Positions 1-7,109 of a stretch of DNA of 22,452 nt are shown one piece after another. Source of the DNA: CAZCZR01 sp964503455. GTDB taxonomy: Bacteria > Bacillota > Clostridia > UBA1381. The position numbers and the translations under genes are program-made. Under the pieces are notes generated by a model. That model did not search any database. It saw only the letters and a list, made by a program, of their open reading frames with translations, and was not told the origin of the DNA. How positions within the stretch are numbered: position 1 is the first letter of the stretch; every line of letters begins with the position of its first letter. The stretch covers positions 1 through 22,452 of the forward strand of contig CAZCZR010000023.1 of assembly GCA_964503455.1 (NCBI GenBank), given 5' to 3'.

Positions 1-116
1 CCGTTTTCGCGGCGACAGAGCTTGCAAAGCGTCCGGAAAACAAAGGCAAAATTATTGTTGCACTGCTTCCCGACACGGGCGAAAGATACCTATCCACACC
101 GATGTTTTCGGAATAA
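1..116 (+). CDS. cysK: Cysteine synthase A, C-terminal end (partial)
   Basis: Only the last 37 codons are inside the window; the reading frame starts at base 3 and ends with TAA at 114-116. The visible tail contains the segments AATELAKRPENKGK and LLPDTGERYLSTPMF, which are characteristic of the C-terminus of O-acetylserine sulfhydrylase (CysK), the PLP enzyme that makes cysteine from O-acetylserine and sulfide in the cytosol. The PLP lysine and substrate loops lie outside the window, so activity cannot be judged here. The gene runs towards an Rrf2-family regulator on the other strand, an arrangement that fits cysteine or iron-sulfur control. Confidence 0.9.
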   Translation, partial: VFAATELAKRPENKGKIIVALLPDTGERYLSTPMFSE

Positions 117-318
117 GCTTACTGAATTTAACGTTGAGGTGTTCATAATGAAAAAAATTGCTTGCATATAAAGAGCAAATTATTATGACAGCCGAAGAAG
201 AAATATTCTCCTTCGGCAGCCTTGGCACGGAAAATAATTCCTGTTGCCGTATCGCTTACCCACAATGCATAGACGGTACGGTATTTAAGTAATCAATTTA
301 TATCGGTAATATGAAAAG
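117..318. other. Intergenic stretch after cysK with short, doubtful ORFs
   Basis: No recognisable gene. Directly visible are an 8-codon ORF at 148-171 (MKKIACI) preceded by a GAGGTG ribosome site, a 35-codon ORF at 185-292 with three cysteines (CC near the middle and one further C), and a 7-bp hairpin GCCGAAG/CTTCGGC at 191-217 with no T-run after it. Whether any of this is translated is unknown; chance ORFs are a sufficient explanation. Confidence 0.4.
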
Positions 319-360
319 CGGCAGAGGCTGTATTGATAAATACCCTCTGCCGTTTTGTTT
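319..360. terminator. Bidirectional intrinsic terminator between cysK and the Rrf2 gene
   Basis: A 9-bp perfect stem CGGCAGAGG (319-327) / CCTCTGCCG (344-352) with a 16-base loop. On the plus strand it is followed by TTTTGTTT, and on the minus strand by a short T stretch (CTTTT). It sits exactly between two convergent genes, so it can stop both transcripts. Confidence 0.85.
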
Positions 361-797
361 CAAATTATATAGTTGTTTGAATAGCTTTCCCGCTGCCGAT
401 CCAAGACGTCCTGCAAGGTAATGCCGTCAAGATAATCGTTTATAACCTTGTTCAGGCCCTGCCAGATCGGGAGCGTGGCGCACTCGCTGCTTCGCTCGCA
501 TTGAATGGGGTCTTGGTCAAGACAGGCAACAGGCGAAAGACTGCCCTCTGTAAGCCTGAGAATTGCACCGACTGTGTATTTATCCGGCGGCTTTGCAAGC
601 ATATATCCTCCCTGAAAGCCCCGATTGGTTTTCAGCATATCCGTCTTGTTAAGGATAGGTACGATTTGCTCTAAGTACTTTTTTGATATTCCTTGTCTTT
701 TCGCAATATCCTTGAGCGCGATAAAACCGTCGTTTTGATGCTCCGCAAGATCCAATAACATTCTGAGCGCGTATCTCCCTTTCGTAGATATTTTCAA
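360..797 (-). CDS. Rrf2-family transcriptional regulator with an IscR-like cysteine triad
   Basis: A 145-residue DNA-binding protein of the Rrf2 family (IscR, CymR, NsrR relatives). The N-terminus KISTKGRYALRMLLDLA and the following winged helix with KYLEQIVPIL are family signatures. Three cysteines at about residues 92, 100 and 106 lie where IscR ligates its [2Fe-2S] cluster; B. subtilis CymR lacks such a set. I chose the TTG at 795-797 because AGAGG precedes it by 8 bases and the protein then begins MKISTKGRY as usual; a GTG at 806 is in frame but has no ribosome site. It faces cysK, so control of cysteine or Fe-S synthesis is a reasonable inference, not shown. It also lies just downstream of queG on the same strand but has its own promoter. 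Confidence 0.9.
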   Translation of the reverse strand: MKISTKGRYALRMLLDLAEHQNDGFIALKDIAKRQGISKKYLEQIVPILNKTDMLKTNRGFQGGYMLAKPPDKYTVGAILRLTEGSLSPVACLDQDPIQCERSSECATLPIWQGLNKVINDYLDGITLQDVLDRQRESYSNNYII

Positions 798-817
798 CGC
801 TATCACCTCTTTATACT

Positions 818-846
818 ATAATAACATATGTTTTATAGGTTTTCAA
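818..846 (-). promoter_or_regulatory. Sigma-A promoter of the Rrf2 gene with a spacer palindrome
   Basis: Read on the minus strand: -35 TTGAAA (841-846), 17-base spacer, -10 TATTAT (818-823). The spacer holds the 10-bp palindrome AACATATGTT (823-832). A palindrome between the promoter boxes of an Rrf2 gene is a good place for autorepression, but that is inference. Confidence 0.7.
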
Positions 847-882
847 GAGAAATATCAAAAGACAATGTTAAAATATGAATTT

Positions 883-1779
883 TTACAGTTTCTTTTCCTT
901 TTCCGATACGACCGCTATATTTCGTGCCGGAACTGACTTGCCCCTCCATGAAAAGGCTCTGGCGCCGTATACGCGCCGAAACTCCCTGTTTGACATATCC
1001 TCCGGGATAGTCAGCTCGGTTATAAGGTCTGAGCAAAAAGCCGGTATACGGGACTTTTGCGCGTTTATATTATGCGGGCAGACCTCCTGGCAGACATCGC
1101 AGCCCCAGACAGTACCGGTCTTTTTAAGAAGGCTCTTTTCCTCGGCTGATAATTCTCCTTTTTTTTGGGTGATATAAGAAATGCACTTCTTATATTCAAA
1201 TCCGCCCTCCGGCGAAAGAGCCCCGCCCGGACACGCCGCCGCGCATTTGCCGCAGTTCATACAGCTGTCCTCCGACGGCTTGTCCGGCTTCATAAGGCAG
1301 TCGGTCAGTATCCAGCCTATAAACGTGTACGTGCCGTAGACAGGATTTATCAAAAATCCGTTTTTTCCGTAAAAACCCAGTCCGGCACGGTGTGCCAGAT
1401 ACCTTTCATTCAGCGGAGCGCTGTCGCAAAATTCCATCGCCGCATATCCGTTCTCCGCCAAAGGCGCAGCCAACGCCCGCAAATACCTTCTCATTACTGC
1501 GTGATAATCCTCTCCCCCGGCATAGCGCGAGATATTGCCTTTAGGCGCACCGCTGTAATACGGCAGCAGGCACACAATCACCGTTTTTGCGCCGGGCATT
1601 ATGGCAAAGGGGTCAACACGCTTTTTTATGTCAGGCTCCGTCATAGGCACCTCACCGCGCTTTTTAAGAGCCGTAACAAGCTCGGTGTACACCGCAGCAT
1701 CGGTGAAGCCGACTTCGCTGACGCCAAGCTCCTCCGCCAAAGACAGGATCCGGTGCTTCATTTCAGCGTTAAAATTCAT
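883..1779 (-). CDS. queG: Epoxyqueuosine reductase (QueG), short form
   Basis: Cobalamin-dependent iron-sulfur enzyme that reduces epoxyqueuosine to queuosine in tRNA, the last step of queuosine synthesis. The cluster-binding cysteines are all visible: C173, C176, C179 and C183 (CMNCGKCAAACP), and C227, C230 and C234 (CDVCQEVCP) with C199 between them. The segment around D119 followed by RAGLGFYGKN corresponds to the family's active-site region with its catalytic aspartate. At 298 residues it is shorter than E. coli QueG (about 380) and lacks the C-terminal HEAT-like extension; many Clostridia have this compact form. The ATG overlaps the trxA stop by four bases (ATGA), so translation is probably coupled. 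Last gene of the hflX operon. Confidence 0.93.
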   Translation of the reverse strand: MNFNAEMKHRILSLAEELGVSEVGFTDAAVYTELVTALKKRGEVPMTEPDIKKRVDPFAIMPGAKTVIVCLLPYYSGAPKGNISRYAGGEDYHAVMRRYLRALAAPLAENGYAAMEFCDSAPLNERYLAHRAGLGFYGKNGFLINPVYGTYTFIGWILTDCLMKPDKPSEDSCMNCGKCAAACPGGALSPEGGFEYKKCISYITQKKGELSAEEKSLLKKTGTVWGCDVCQEVCPHNINAQKSRIPAFCSDLITELTIPEDMSNREFRRVYGARAFSWRGKSVPARNIAVVSEKEKKL

Positions 1780-2093
1780 ACAAGCGCGTCCAATGCGTCC
1801 ATATAAGCATCCATGTCATGCACTCCGACAAGCTTGTTTACCTGTTTGCCGTCCTTGAAAAAGATCACGGTGGGTATGGACACAATAGCGAACATCGCCG
1901 CGATGTCGCCGCAATCGTCAACGTTCAGCTTGCATACCTTTACTTTGCCATCGTACTCTTTTGCAAGCTGCTCCACCGTCGGCGCAAGCATTTTGCACGG
2001 TCCGCACCATGACGCCCAGAAATCCACCATCACAGGCACGTTCGATTTCATTACCTCAGCGTCAAAATTTTCCCTCGTCAGTGTTATTTCCAT
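1776..2093 (-). CDS. trxA: Thioredoxin
   Basis: A 105-residue cytosolic thioredoxin. The redox motif WCGPC is at residues 29-33 (C30, C33) and the cis-proline is in SIPTV (P74). Length and fold order match canonical Trx1. Two further cysteines at about 54 and 61 are additional to the active-site pair. AGGAGG lies 8 bases before the ATG. The gene is 19 bases after the lipoprotein gene and overlaps queG, so it is expressed from the hflX operon. Reducing power for other proteins is its general role; a specific partner in this operon is not shown. Confidence 0.97.
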   Translation of the reverse strand: MEITLTRENFDAEVMKSNVPVMVDFWASWCGPCKMLAPTVEQLAKEYDGKVKVCKLNVDDCGDIAAMFAIVSIPTVIFFKDGKQVNKLVGVHDMDAYMDALDALV

Positions 2094-2112
2094 TAATGTT
2101 TCCTCCTATATA

Positions 2113-2715
2113 TCAGTCGTCATAATACTCCGTTTCATATATCTTCTGCCAGCTGTCATACGCATCGTCTGACACCTCGGTCTTTTTAAAGCCCTCGGCA
2201 GTCGGCTCGAAAGCGTAGTGCTTGTCCTCGACAGCGTCGGCTATATCGGTGAGAATAACCGTCTTTGAGTCCTTTTTTACAACCTCGATCTCAACCTCGT
2301 CATTGTAAACAACGCCGCCGAACAGAGGATAGTATACCTTATGCTCTCCGCCCATATCGACCTCAATAAGCCAGCTGTTTCTGTCCTCAAGCTCCGGCAC
2401 GCCGTCTATGACCTCTGCGGAAGTATAGATTGTAACAACGTCCTCTTTTCCGTCACCGTCAATGTCGCCCTTGTACACGTCAGCCTCGCTCATTCCTCCG
2501 TCAACAGAGCTTACGGCGCTTGCCGTTATTATGGAAGGCTCGGTTTTTTGAGCGGGTTTTTGCGACACAGCCGCCTTTGTGACAGGCTGTTCGGTCACCT
2601 GCTCGGACTGCATGGTCTTTGAGGTGTTATTGCCGGATTCCGTGTTCTTGTCTGCGCAGCCCGCCATGGCTGCCATAGCCGCGATCAGCGCCGCTGTTAT
2701 TAGTATTTTCTTCAT
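2113..2715 (-). CDS. Predicted lipoprotein with a DxDxDG calcium-binding-like motif
   Basis: About 200 residues with a lipoprotein signal peptide: MKKILITAAL, hydrophobic alanine-rich stretch, and MAGC with the lipidated cysteine at residue 20. It should therefore be anchored on the outer face of the membrane. A low-complexity linker rich in T, S, Q and K (about residues 22-65) precedes a compact acidic domain. That domain contains GDIDGDGKEDVV, the kind of calcium-binding loop seen in FG-GAP/VCBS or dockerin-like repeats. I prefer the ATG at 2715, which has AAAGGA upstream (12 bases, somewhat long), over the in-frame ATG at 2736, which has no ribosome site. I do not recognise a family with known function. 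Confidence 0.8.
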   Translation of the reverse strand: MKKILITAALIAAMAAMAGCADKNTESGNNTSKTMQSEQVTEQPVTKAAVSQKPAQKTEPSIITASAVSSVDGGMSEADVYKGDIDGDGKEDVVTIYTSAEVIDGVPELEDRNSWLIEVDMGGEHKVYYPLFGGVVYNDEVEIEVVKKDSKTVILTDIADAVEDKHYAFEPTAEGFKKTEVSDDAYDSWQKIYETEYYDD

Positions 2716-2743
2716 AATGCTTTTTATTCCTTTCATTAATTAT

Positions 2744-3388
2744 TTATGTCAGTGATTCTTTAAAATCTACATATTGGGTCCCATTGTGTATTGCCGTGAC
2801 TCTGCCGTTTGTAAGATCGGCAAGTTCCTTTTTAAAGCGGGCGGTTTCTTCTGTGACGGTGCAGACCGTAAATACAACATTCGCTCCGTACCCTGTGTCC
2901 GCTAAAAGCCATCCGCCTGAAGAAATCATGTATTGCAGTTTCCCTGATAAATCATAGGAAGCTTCTATTTTTAAAACATCGCAAAGCACCCGCTTCACTA
3001 TGCCCGCGTTTTCAAGACCGAGCCTTGCGGCAAGGCTGTACGCCCTTACAAGACCGCCCGTGCCTAAAAGCGTTCCGCCAAAATACCTCGTCACCACCAC
3101 AGCCGTATCGGTTATGCCCGGCTTTCGGATAGTGTCAAGCACCGGCATACCCGCGGTGCCGGACGGTTCCCCGTCATCGGAGTAACGGAAAATATTGTTC
3201 TCGTCAATAACATAGGCATATACGTTATGACGCGCATCGGGGTATTGCGAACGAATCCGCGCGAGAAATTCAAGCGCCTCCGCTTCCGACGCAGCCGGAC
3301 TCACAGAGGCTATAAAACGCGATTTTTTCTCAACGATCTCCGCCGTACCCTCATGCGCTACCGTTATATACTCAGTTTTTTTTGACAT
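2744..3388 (-). CDS. YigZ/IMPACT family protein
   Basis: A 214-residue member of the YigZ/YvyE family (UPF0029, related to eukaryotic IMPACT). The hallmark stretch is RYSDDGEPSGTAGMPVL, followed by VVVTRYFGGTLLGTGGLVRAY, both in the N-terminal conserved domain (about residues 20-125). The C-terminal part resembles the ferredoxin-like/EF-G domain-V-like module found in YigZ. The molecular role in bacteria is not settled; a link to translation or ribosome stress is suggested by relatives. AAAGAGG of the ribosome site overlaps the last codons of hflX, and the gap to hflX is 6 bases, so the two are co-transcribed. Confidence 0.92.
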   Translation of the reverse strand: MSKKTEYITVAHEGTAEIVEKKSRFIASVSPAASEAEALEFLARIRSQYPDARHNVYAYVIDENNIFRYSDDGEPSGTAGMPVLDTIRKPGITDTAVVVTRYFGGTLLGTGGLVRAYSLAARLGLENAGIVKRVLCDVLKIEASYDLSGKLQYMISSGGWLLADTGYGANVVFTVCTVTEETARFKKELADLTNGRVTAIHNGTQYVDFKESLT

Positions 3389-3394
3389 GATCGG

Positions 3395-4660
3395 TTATTC
3401 CTCTTTAATATATTCACGTACCTTCGCGTACATCTGCGCGTCAACGGATACACTGATCCTTGTGCCTGTGCCGATGTATTCCTCGGACCATACCTTGTGA
3501 TCCTTGTGCAGTTCGCTTATAAGATCGCCCCTTGTATACGGTATCACAGCGGTGACGCGGCGCTTTTTGCCCGGCGCGGCTTCGGCTAAGGCTTCTATCA
3601 GAGTGTCAAGACCGCGTTTGTATTTTGCGGAAATCTCAACTGTCCGGTCATAGCCTTTTAAGCGGGGCAGCACAGCCTCCGAAGGGAGCAGATCGCATTT
3701 GTTGAACACAGCTACAGACGGCTTGCCGGCTGCGCCTATTTCCGAAAGCACCTTTTCAACAACCGTTATCTGATTTTCACATTCGGGATTTGACACATCT
3801 ATGACGTGAAGTATCACATCGGCCACAGCCGCCTCTTCAAGCGTGGACTTGAACGCCTCCACCAGATGATGCGGCAGCTTTCTTATAAATCCAACGGTAT
3901 CGACAAGCAGTATGCGCCTGTTATCGCCCAAAACTATTGCCCTCGAAGTCGGATCAAGTGTTGCGAAAAGCTTGTTTTCGGCAAACACTCCGGCATCCGT
4001 AAGAGCATTTAAGAGCGAGGACTTGCCCGCGTTGGTATATCCCGCTAAAGCTGCGGTCACAACGCCGTCCTTTCTGCGCCTTGCGCGGATCAAATCGCGG
4101 TGCTTTTTCAGCTCACAAAGTTCATCCTCCAAAGCGGCTATGCGCCTTCTTATATGACGGCGATCGGTTTCAAGACGCGTTTCGCCCGGACCTCTTGTGC
4201 CGATACCCGCGCCTGTTCTGCTCATCTCGACGCCCATGCCGCGAAGTCTGGGAAGTCTGTATTTAAGCTGCGCAAGCTCGACCTGCAGCTTTCCCTCGCC
4301 GCTTTTGGCGCGCATTGCGAAAATATCAAGTATGAGCATGGAACGGTCAAGCACCTTTACTTTCAAAAGATCCGTGATATTGCGAAGCTGCACGGGCGAA
4401 AGCTCGTCATCGAATACAACGGTGTCAGCCTCAAGCGCCGCGCACATTTCTTTTAGCTCCTCAAGCTTTCCTGCGCCCATATACGTCGCCGCTTCAAGAT
4501 CAGACTTGTTCTGCACCATAACGCCCGCAACCTCGCCGCCGGCAGTCTTTGCAAGCTCGCCAAGCTCGTCCATCGACTCATCCGTGGTGTCGTAAAGAGC
4601 GTCTGCGCACCCTGTATGCACTCCCGCAAGTATTACGCGCTCCGCGTTTTTTTCTTCCAT
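3395..4660 (-). CDS. hflX: Ribosome-associated GTPase HflX
   Basis: A 421-residue GTPase that binds and splits stalled or hibernating 70S ribosomes. The N-terminal HflX domain (about 1-200) ends in the glycine-rich GTRGPGETRLETDRR stretch. The G domain shows the P-loop GYTNAGKSS (207-215), the G3 motif DTVGF (254-258) and the G4 motif NKCD (320-323). Length is normal for Firmicutes. AAGGACGG lies 8 bases before the ATG. It is the first gene of a five-gene operon (hflX, yigZ-like, lipoprotein, trxA, queG) driven by the promoter at 4685-4713. Confidence 0.97.
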   Translation of the reverse strand: MEEKNAERVILAGVHTGCADALYDTTDESMDELGELAKTAGGEVAGVMVQNKSDLEAATYMGAGKLEELKEMCAALEADTVVFDDELSPVQLRNITDLLKVKVLDRSMLILDIFAMRAKSGEGKLQVELAQLKYRLPRLRGMGVEMSRTGAGIGTRGPGETRLETDRRHIRRRIAALEDELCELKKHRDLIRARRRKDGVVTAALAGYTNAGKSSLLNALTDAGVFAENKLFATLDPTSRAIVLGDNRRILLVDTVGFIRKLPHHLVEAFKSTLEEAAVADVILHVIDVSNPECENQITVVEKVLSEIGAAGKPSVAVFNKCDLLPSEAVLPRLKGYDRTVEISAKYKRGLDTLIEALAEAAPGKKRRVTAVIPYTRGDLISELHKDHKVWSEEYIGTGTRISVSVDAQMYAKVREYIKEE

Positions 4661-4684
4661 GGCAAAACCGTCCTTTCAAAATAT

Positions 4685-4713
4685 ATTATACACTCTTTTA
4701 GGTGATTAGTCAA
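4685..4713 (-). promoter_or_regulatory. Sigma-A promoter of the hflX operon
   Basis: Minus strand: -35 TTGACT (4708-4713), 17-base spacer, -10 TATAAT (4685-4690), giving a leader of roughly 20 bases before the hflX ATG. The -35 box lies inside a candidate MITE and the first two bases of the -10 box are the element's flanking TA. Confidence 0.85.
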
Positions 4714-4848
4714 GCTAAATTTATTCCCCGTTGCACGGAGTAAATTCCAAGTGAATTCTACAGCGGAAAAGGCATCGGATGTTACTCTGAGCCGTCGTTT
4801 GGCGATGCGCAATATAACGGATAGCCGGACACAGCCTAAAAGAGTGTA
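4689..4848. mobile_element. Candidate MITE (160 bases, 14-bp terminal inverted repeats)
   Basis: TACACTCTTTTAGG at 4689-4702 and its exact reverse complement CCTAAAAGAGTGTA at 4835-4848 bound a 160-base non-coding segment. If the outer TA on each side is a target duplication, the element is CACTCTTTTAGG...CCTAAAAGAGTG (4691-4846), the pattern produced by IS630/Tc1-mariner transposases. The interior has a small hairpin (AATTTA...TAAATT, about 4716-4744) and no transposase. One copy in this window is not proof of mobility; a chance repeat or a regulatory pair is possible. Confidence 0.4.
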
Positions 4849-4909
4849 AGCGGATGCTGCTTCCGGCAAAGTCCGGAAAGAGCCGTGTAAATACGATAAA
4901 GCCGCATAT

Positions 4910-4944
4910 AAAAAAAGCGAAACATTGTCAAAAGACCGTTTCGC
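4910..4944 (-). terminator. Terminator for the glycosyltransferase/nucleotidyltransferase unit
   Basis: On the minus strand a 7-bp stem GCGAAAC/GTTTCGC (positions 4938-4944 and 4917-4923) is followed by seven T (4910-4916). It lies about 150 bases after the stop of the nucleotidyltransferase gene. The rest of 4849-5026 shows only a small TTCCGG/CCGGAA hairpin at 4861-4878 and nothing recognisable. Confidence 0.75.
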
Positions 4945-5026
4945 CAAGCGAAGGAGTTATGTATTTTTTCTCTATGTTTTTGCTGCCCTTTCTTCAGGAC
5001 TTTTCCTGTATCGCGGCATAATTTAA

Positions 5027-5068
5027 GACCCCCAGTTTGATATATTTATCATATATCACTTGGAGGTC
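5027..5068. repeat. Long imperfect hairpin
   Basis: GACCCCCAGTTTGATATA (5027-5044) pairs with TATATCACTTGGAGGTC (5052-5068) around a 7-base loop, with about two mismatches and one bulge. It lies 23 bases beyond the stop codon of the nucleotidyltransferase gene. No T-run follows on either strand, so it may stabilise the 3' end or be a repeat unit rather than an intrinsic terminator. Confidence 0.6.
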
Positions 5069-5090
5069 CGTTTAGCTTTTCCGGTGTATC

Positions 5091-6233
5091 TTATAATCCC
5101 ATTTTCTCAAGCCATGCATCCTGTTCTCTTTTTGCTTCCGTGCCTATACGCAGACCGCGTAATACATCCGGCACAAACTTTTTCTTCACAAAAATACATC
5201 TTAATGTCCTGTCTATCCATGCTACGGGGAGCAAAAGCTTTGACTTTTCCAAATACGGATAAGTATTTTTGAGCATCCGCACCGACGGAAACAGCGCCTT
5301 AAGCGCGTTTGAATCCTGACGAAGCATTCGCCCTATTACAAGCTCTCCTCCGCACTCTTTGCCGAATATCCCGTAATTCAGAATATATTCCATAAATGCC
5401 TCGGTGTTTTTTGTATGTACTTTTATCGGTGTTGTTACCCCGAAATATTTCTCTAAGGCGTCCAGAACATATTCAAACACCTTCTCTATGCCCAGCTCCT
5501 TTACCGATGCATACACCGTGTCAAAATCTATATCATTCCTTTTATTTTCAATTATCAGCGCAATATCCAAAAGATTTCTTATTCCGCATCCGCGTTCAAA
5601 AAAGTGCTTGGACATATGCGTTATTACATAGAACAGCTCATATGTTGGCTCCAGTACACGTTTTCCGCCGCTGTCAGTTACGACTTTCCCGCTGAGCTTC
5701 TTATTCCAGTAAGCGCTTTGATCGTCAAATTCCTCTTCCAAAGATATAAATACTTCCCAATGTGCGTCTGATTTGCTGTAGGTTATCAAAAAAGCGTTTT
5801 TCTCCGCCGAATAACCCTCAGCCTTGAAAATCTCATCTGCTTTTGGCTGCTCGCTTTTGTCAATCCATATATCAAAATCACCCATTGTGCGAAGCTCCGG
5901 CACGGGATACAGATCCTTGATCACGGAACCTTTAAGACACACCGGGCGTATACCCTGCGCTTTCAGCGCGTCAAGCATACGTTCGAGTTCGCAGAACCTT
6001 GCCGACATCTGCATCATCGTCATCATTCCGTAAGTCTTCCACGCATCCGCGTTTTCAGGCTGCTTCTCTTTCGGCAGTTTCAGCACCGCGTCCGATAAAA
6101 GTCCGGATATGTTCTGCTCCAATGCTTTGTCAAATATATATTTCCAGTCAACGCCTTCCGGCGGTTCCGGAGGGTCTTTTGAAAAGATTGCACAGTTTGC
6201 AAGCTCTGTCAGATATTTCTGAGAAACATTCAT
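5091..6233 (-). CDS. Nucleotidyltransferase family protein (NTP_transf_5-like)
   Basis: A 380-residue protein resembling the uncharacterised nucleotidyltransferase family often found in capsule and exopolysaccharide clusters. The core is at residues 98-123: VCLKGS, then YP, then LRTMGDFDIWI with the D119-x-D121 metal-binding pair expected of a polymerase-beta-type fold. HWE at 158-160 could supply a third acidic residue. The C-terminal half is helical, with no motif I recognise. I chose the ATG at 6231-6233 because ACGGAG precedes it by 9 bases and it lies one base after the upstream stop; a GTG at 6251 is in frame but overlaps the upstream gene. The substrate is unknown. Its tight coupling to a phosphoglycosyltransferase suggests a role in surface glycan assembly (inference). 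Confidence 0.8.
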   Translation of the reverse strand: MNVSQKYLTELANCAIFSKDPPEPPEGVDWKYIFDKALEQNISGLLSDAVLKLPKEKQPENADAWKTYGMMTMMQMSARFCELERMLDALKAQGIRPVCLKGSVIKDLYPVPELRTMGDFDIWIDKSEQPKADEIFKAEGYSAEKNAFLITYSKSDAHWEVFISLEEEFDDQSAYWNKKLSGKVVTDSGGKRVLEPTYELFYVITHMSKHFFERGCGIRNLLDIALIIENKRNDIDFDTVYASVKELGIEKVFEYVLDALEKYFGVTTPIKVHTKNTEAFMEYILNYGIFGKECGGELVIGRMLRQDSNALKALFPSVRMLKNTYPYLEKSKLLLPVAWIDRTLRCIFVKKKFVPDVLRGLRIGTEAKREQDAWLEKMGL

Positions 6234-6234
6234 A

Positions 6235-6900
6235 TCAGCACGCTCCGTCACGTTTCACCACGGCAGGGATAGTTTTCAGCACCAGCTTAATATCTGTCCA
6301 CATACCGCGCTCCTGTATGTACTTCATATCCATGTCCATCCACTCGTCAAAAGATATATTGCTTCTTCCCGAGCATTGCCAGTAGCAAGTCAACCCCGGC
6401 TTCACCAAAATCCGCTGCTTCTGGTAATCGTTATACTGCTTGTACTCCCTCACAAGGCACGGTCTGGGACCTACTATGCTCATATCGCCTCTAAGGATAT
6501 TTATAAGCTGCGGCAGCTCGTCAATAGAACACTGGCGTATAAGATTGCCGACCTTTGTTACACGCGGATCGTTTTCCATCTTGAATGCAGGACCGTCAGC
6601 CTCATTCTGTTCCTGCAGATATTTAAGCTCCTTTTCGGCGTTTTTGTGCATTGATCGAAATTTATACATTTTAAAAAGCTTTCGATCCCTGCCAACTCTT
6701 ATCTGAGTAAAAATCGGGCTTCCTCCATCCTCTATTACTATTGCAAGCATCACAACAAGCATCAGCGGGGATAGAACAATAAGCGCCAAAAGCGAGCATA
6801 TTATATCCAATACCCGCTTAAAAAAATCATATACAGGCTTATTCTTCGGATGTATTTTACTGTCTGTAGCATATGAGCTTTCAACAGCTACTGTTGTCAT
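6235..6900 (-). CDS. Sugar-phosphate transferase (monotopic phosphoglycosyltransferase)
   Basis: A 221-residue bacterial sugar transferase that moves a sugar-1-phosphate from a nucleotide sugar to undecaprenyl phosphate, the first membrane step of exopolysaccharide or capsule synthesis. One hydrophobic segment lies at about residues 32-56, consistent with the re-entrant membrane helix. Family motifs follow in order: KFRSM (80-84), the catalytic Asp-Glu in DELPQL (D127, E128), GDMSIVGPRP (138-147) and KPGLTCYWQCSGR (167-179). The size is that of the minimal catalytic form, without the extra membrane domain of WbaP/WcaJ. GAGGGGAG precedes the ATG. The donor sugar cannot be read from sequence. 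First gene of a two-gene unit, with no other glycosyltransferases next to it. Confidence 0.93.
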   Translation of the reverse strand: MTTVAVESSYATDSKIHPKNKPVYDFFKRVLDIICSLLALIVLSPLMLVVMLAIVIEDGGSPIFTQIRVGRDRKLFKMYKFRSMHKNAEKELKYLQEQNEADGPAFKMENDPRVTKVGNLIRQCSIDELPQLINILRGDMSIVGPRPCLVREYKQYNDYQKQRILVKPGLTCYWQCSGRSNISFDEWMDMDMKYIQERGMWTDIKLVLKTIPAVVKRDGAC

Positions 6901-6961
6901 GTCAGTCTCCCCTCTTTATTTAACATAACTGTTTTATCTGTTCAGTACTGTTTATGAATAT

Positions 6962-6990
6962 ATAATATCATATTTCAAATTAAAAATCAA
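6962..6990 (-). promoter_or_regulatory. Sigma-A promoter of the sugar transferase unit
   Basis: Minus strand: -35 TTGATT (6985-6990), 17-base spacer, -10 TATTAT (6962-6967). This gives a leader of about 55 bases before the ATG at 6900. Confidence 0.75.
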
Positions 6991-7095
6991 TACAAAGACG
7001 TGATTTTTTTCTGAAAATCCTTTACATTTGTGACAAACACTATCAAATTATCATGATATAAGCATTTTTTTCTATTGTTTGTGAAAAGGAAAAAA

Positions 7096-7109
7096 CCCCC
7101 CCCCCCCCC
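7096..7109. repeat. 14-base C homopolymer upstream of the glycan-initiation unit
   Basis: Fourteen C in a row (G14 on the minus strand) preceded by an A-rich stretch. It lies about 105 bases upstream of the -35 box and 196 bases upstream of the sugar transferase start. Tracts of this kind change length by slipped-strand mispairing. Confidence 0.95.

Noticed and set aside
4633..4947. 104-codon minus-strand ORF overlapping the start of hflX
   Set aside because: It runs across the hflX promoter, the candidate MITE and the terminator stem, has no ribosome site I can see, and reads like untranslated sequence.
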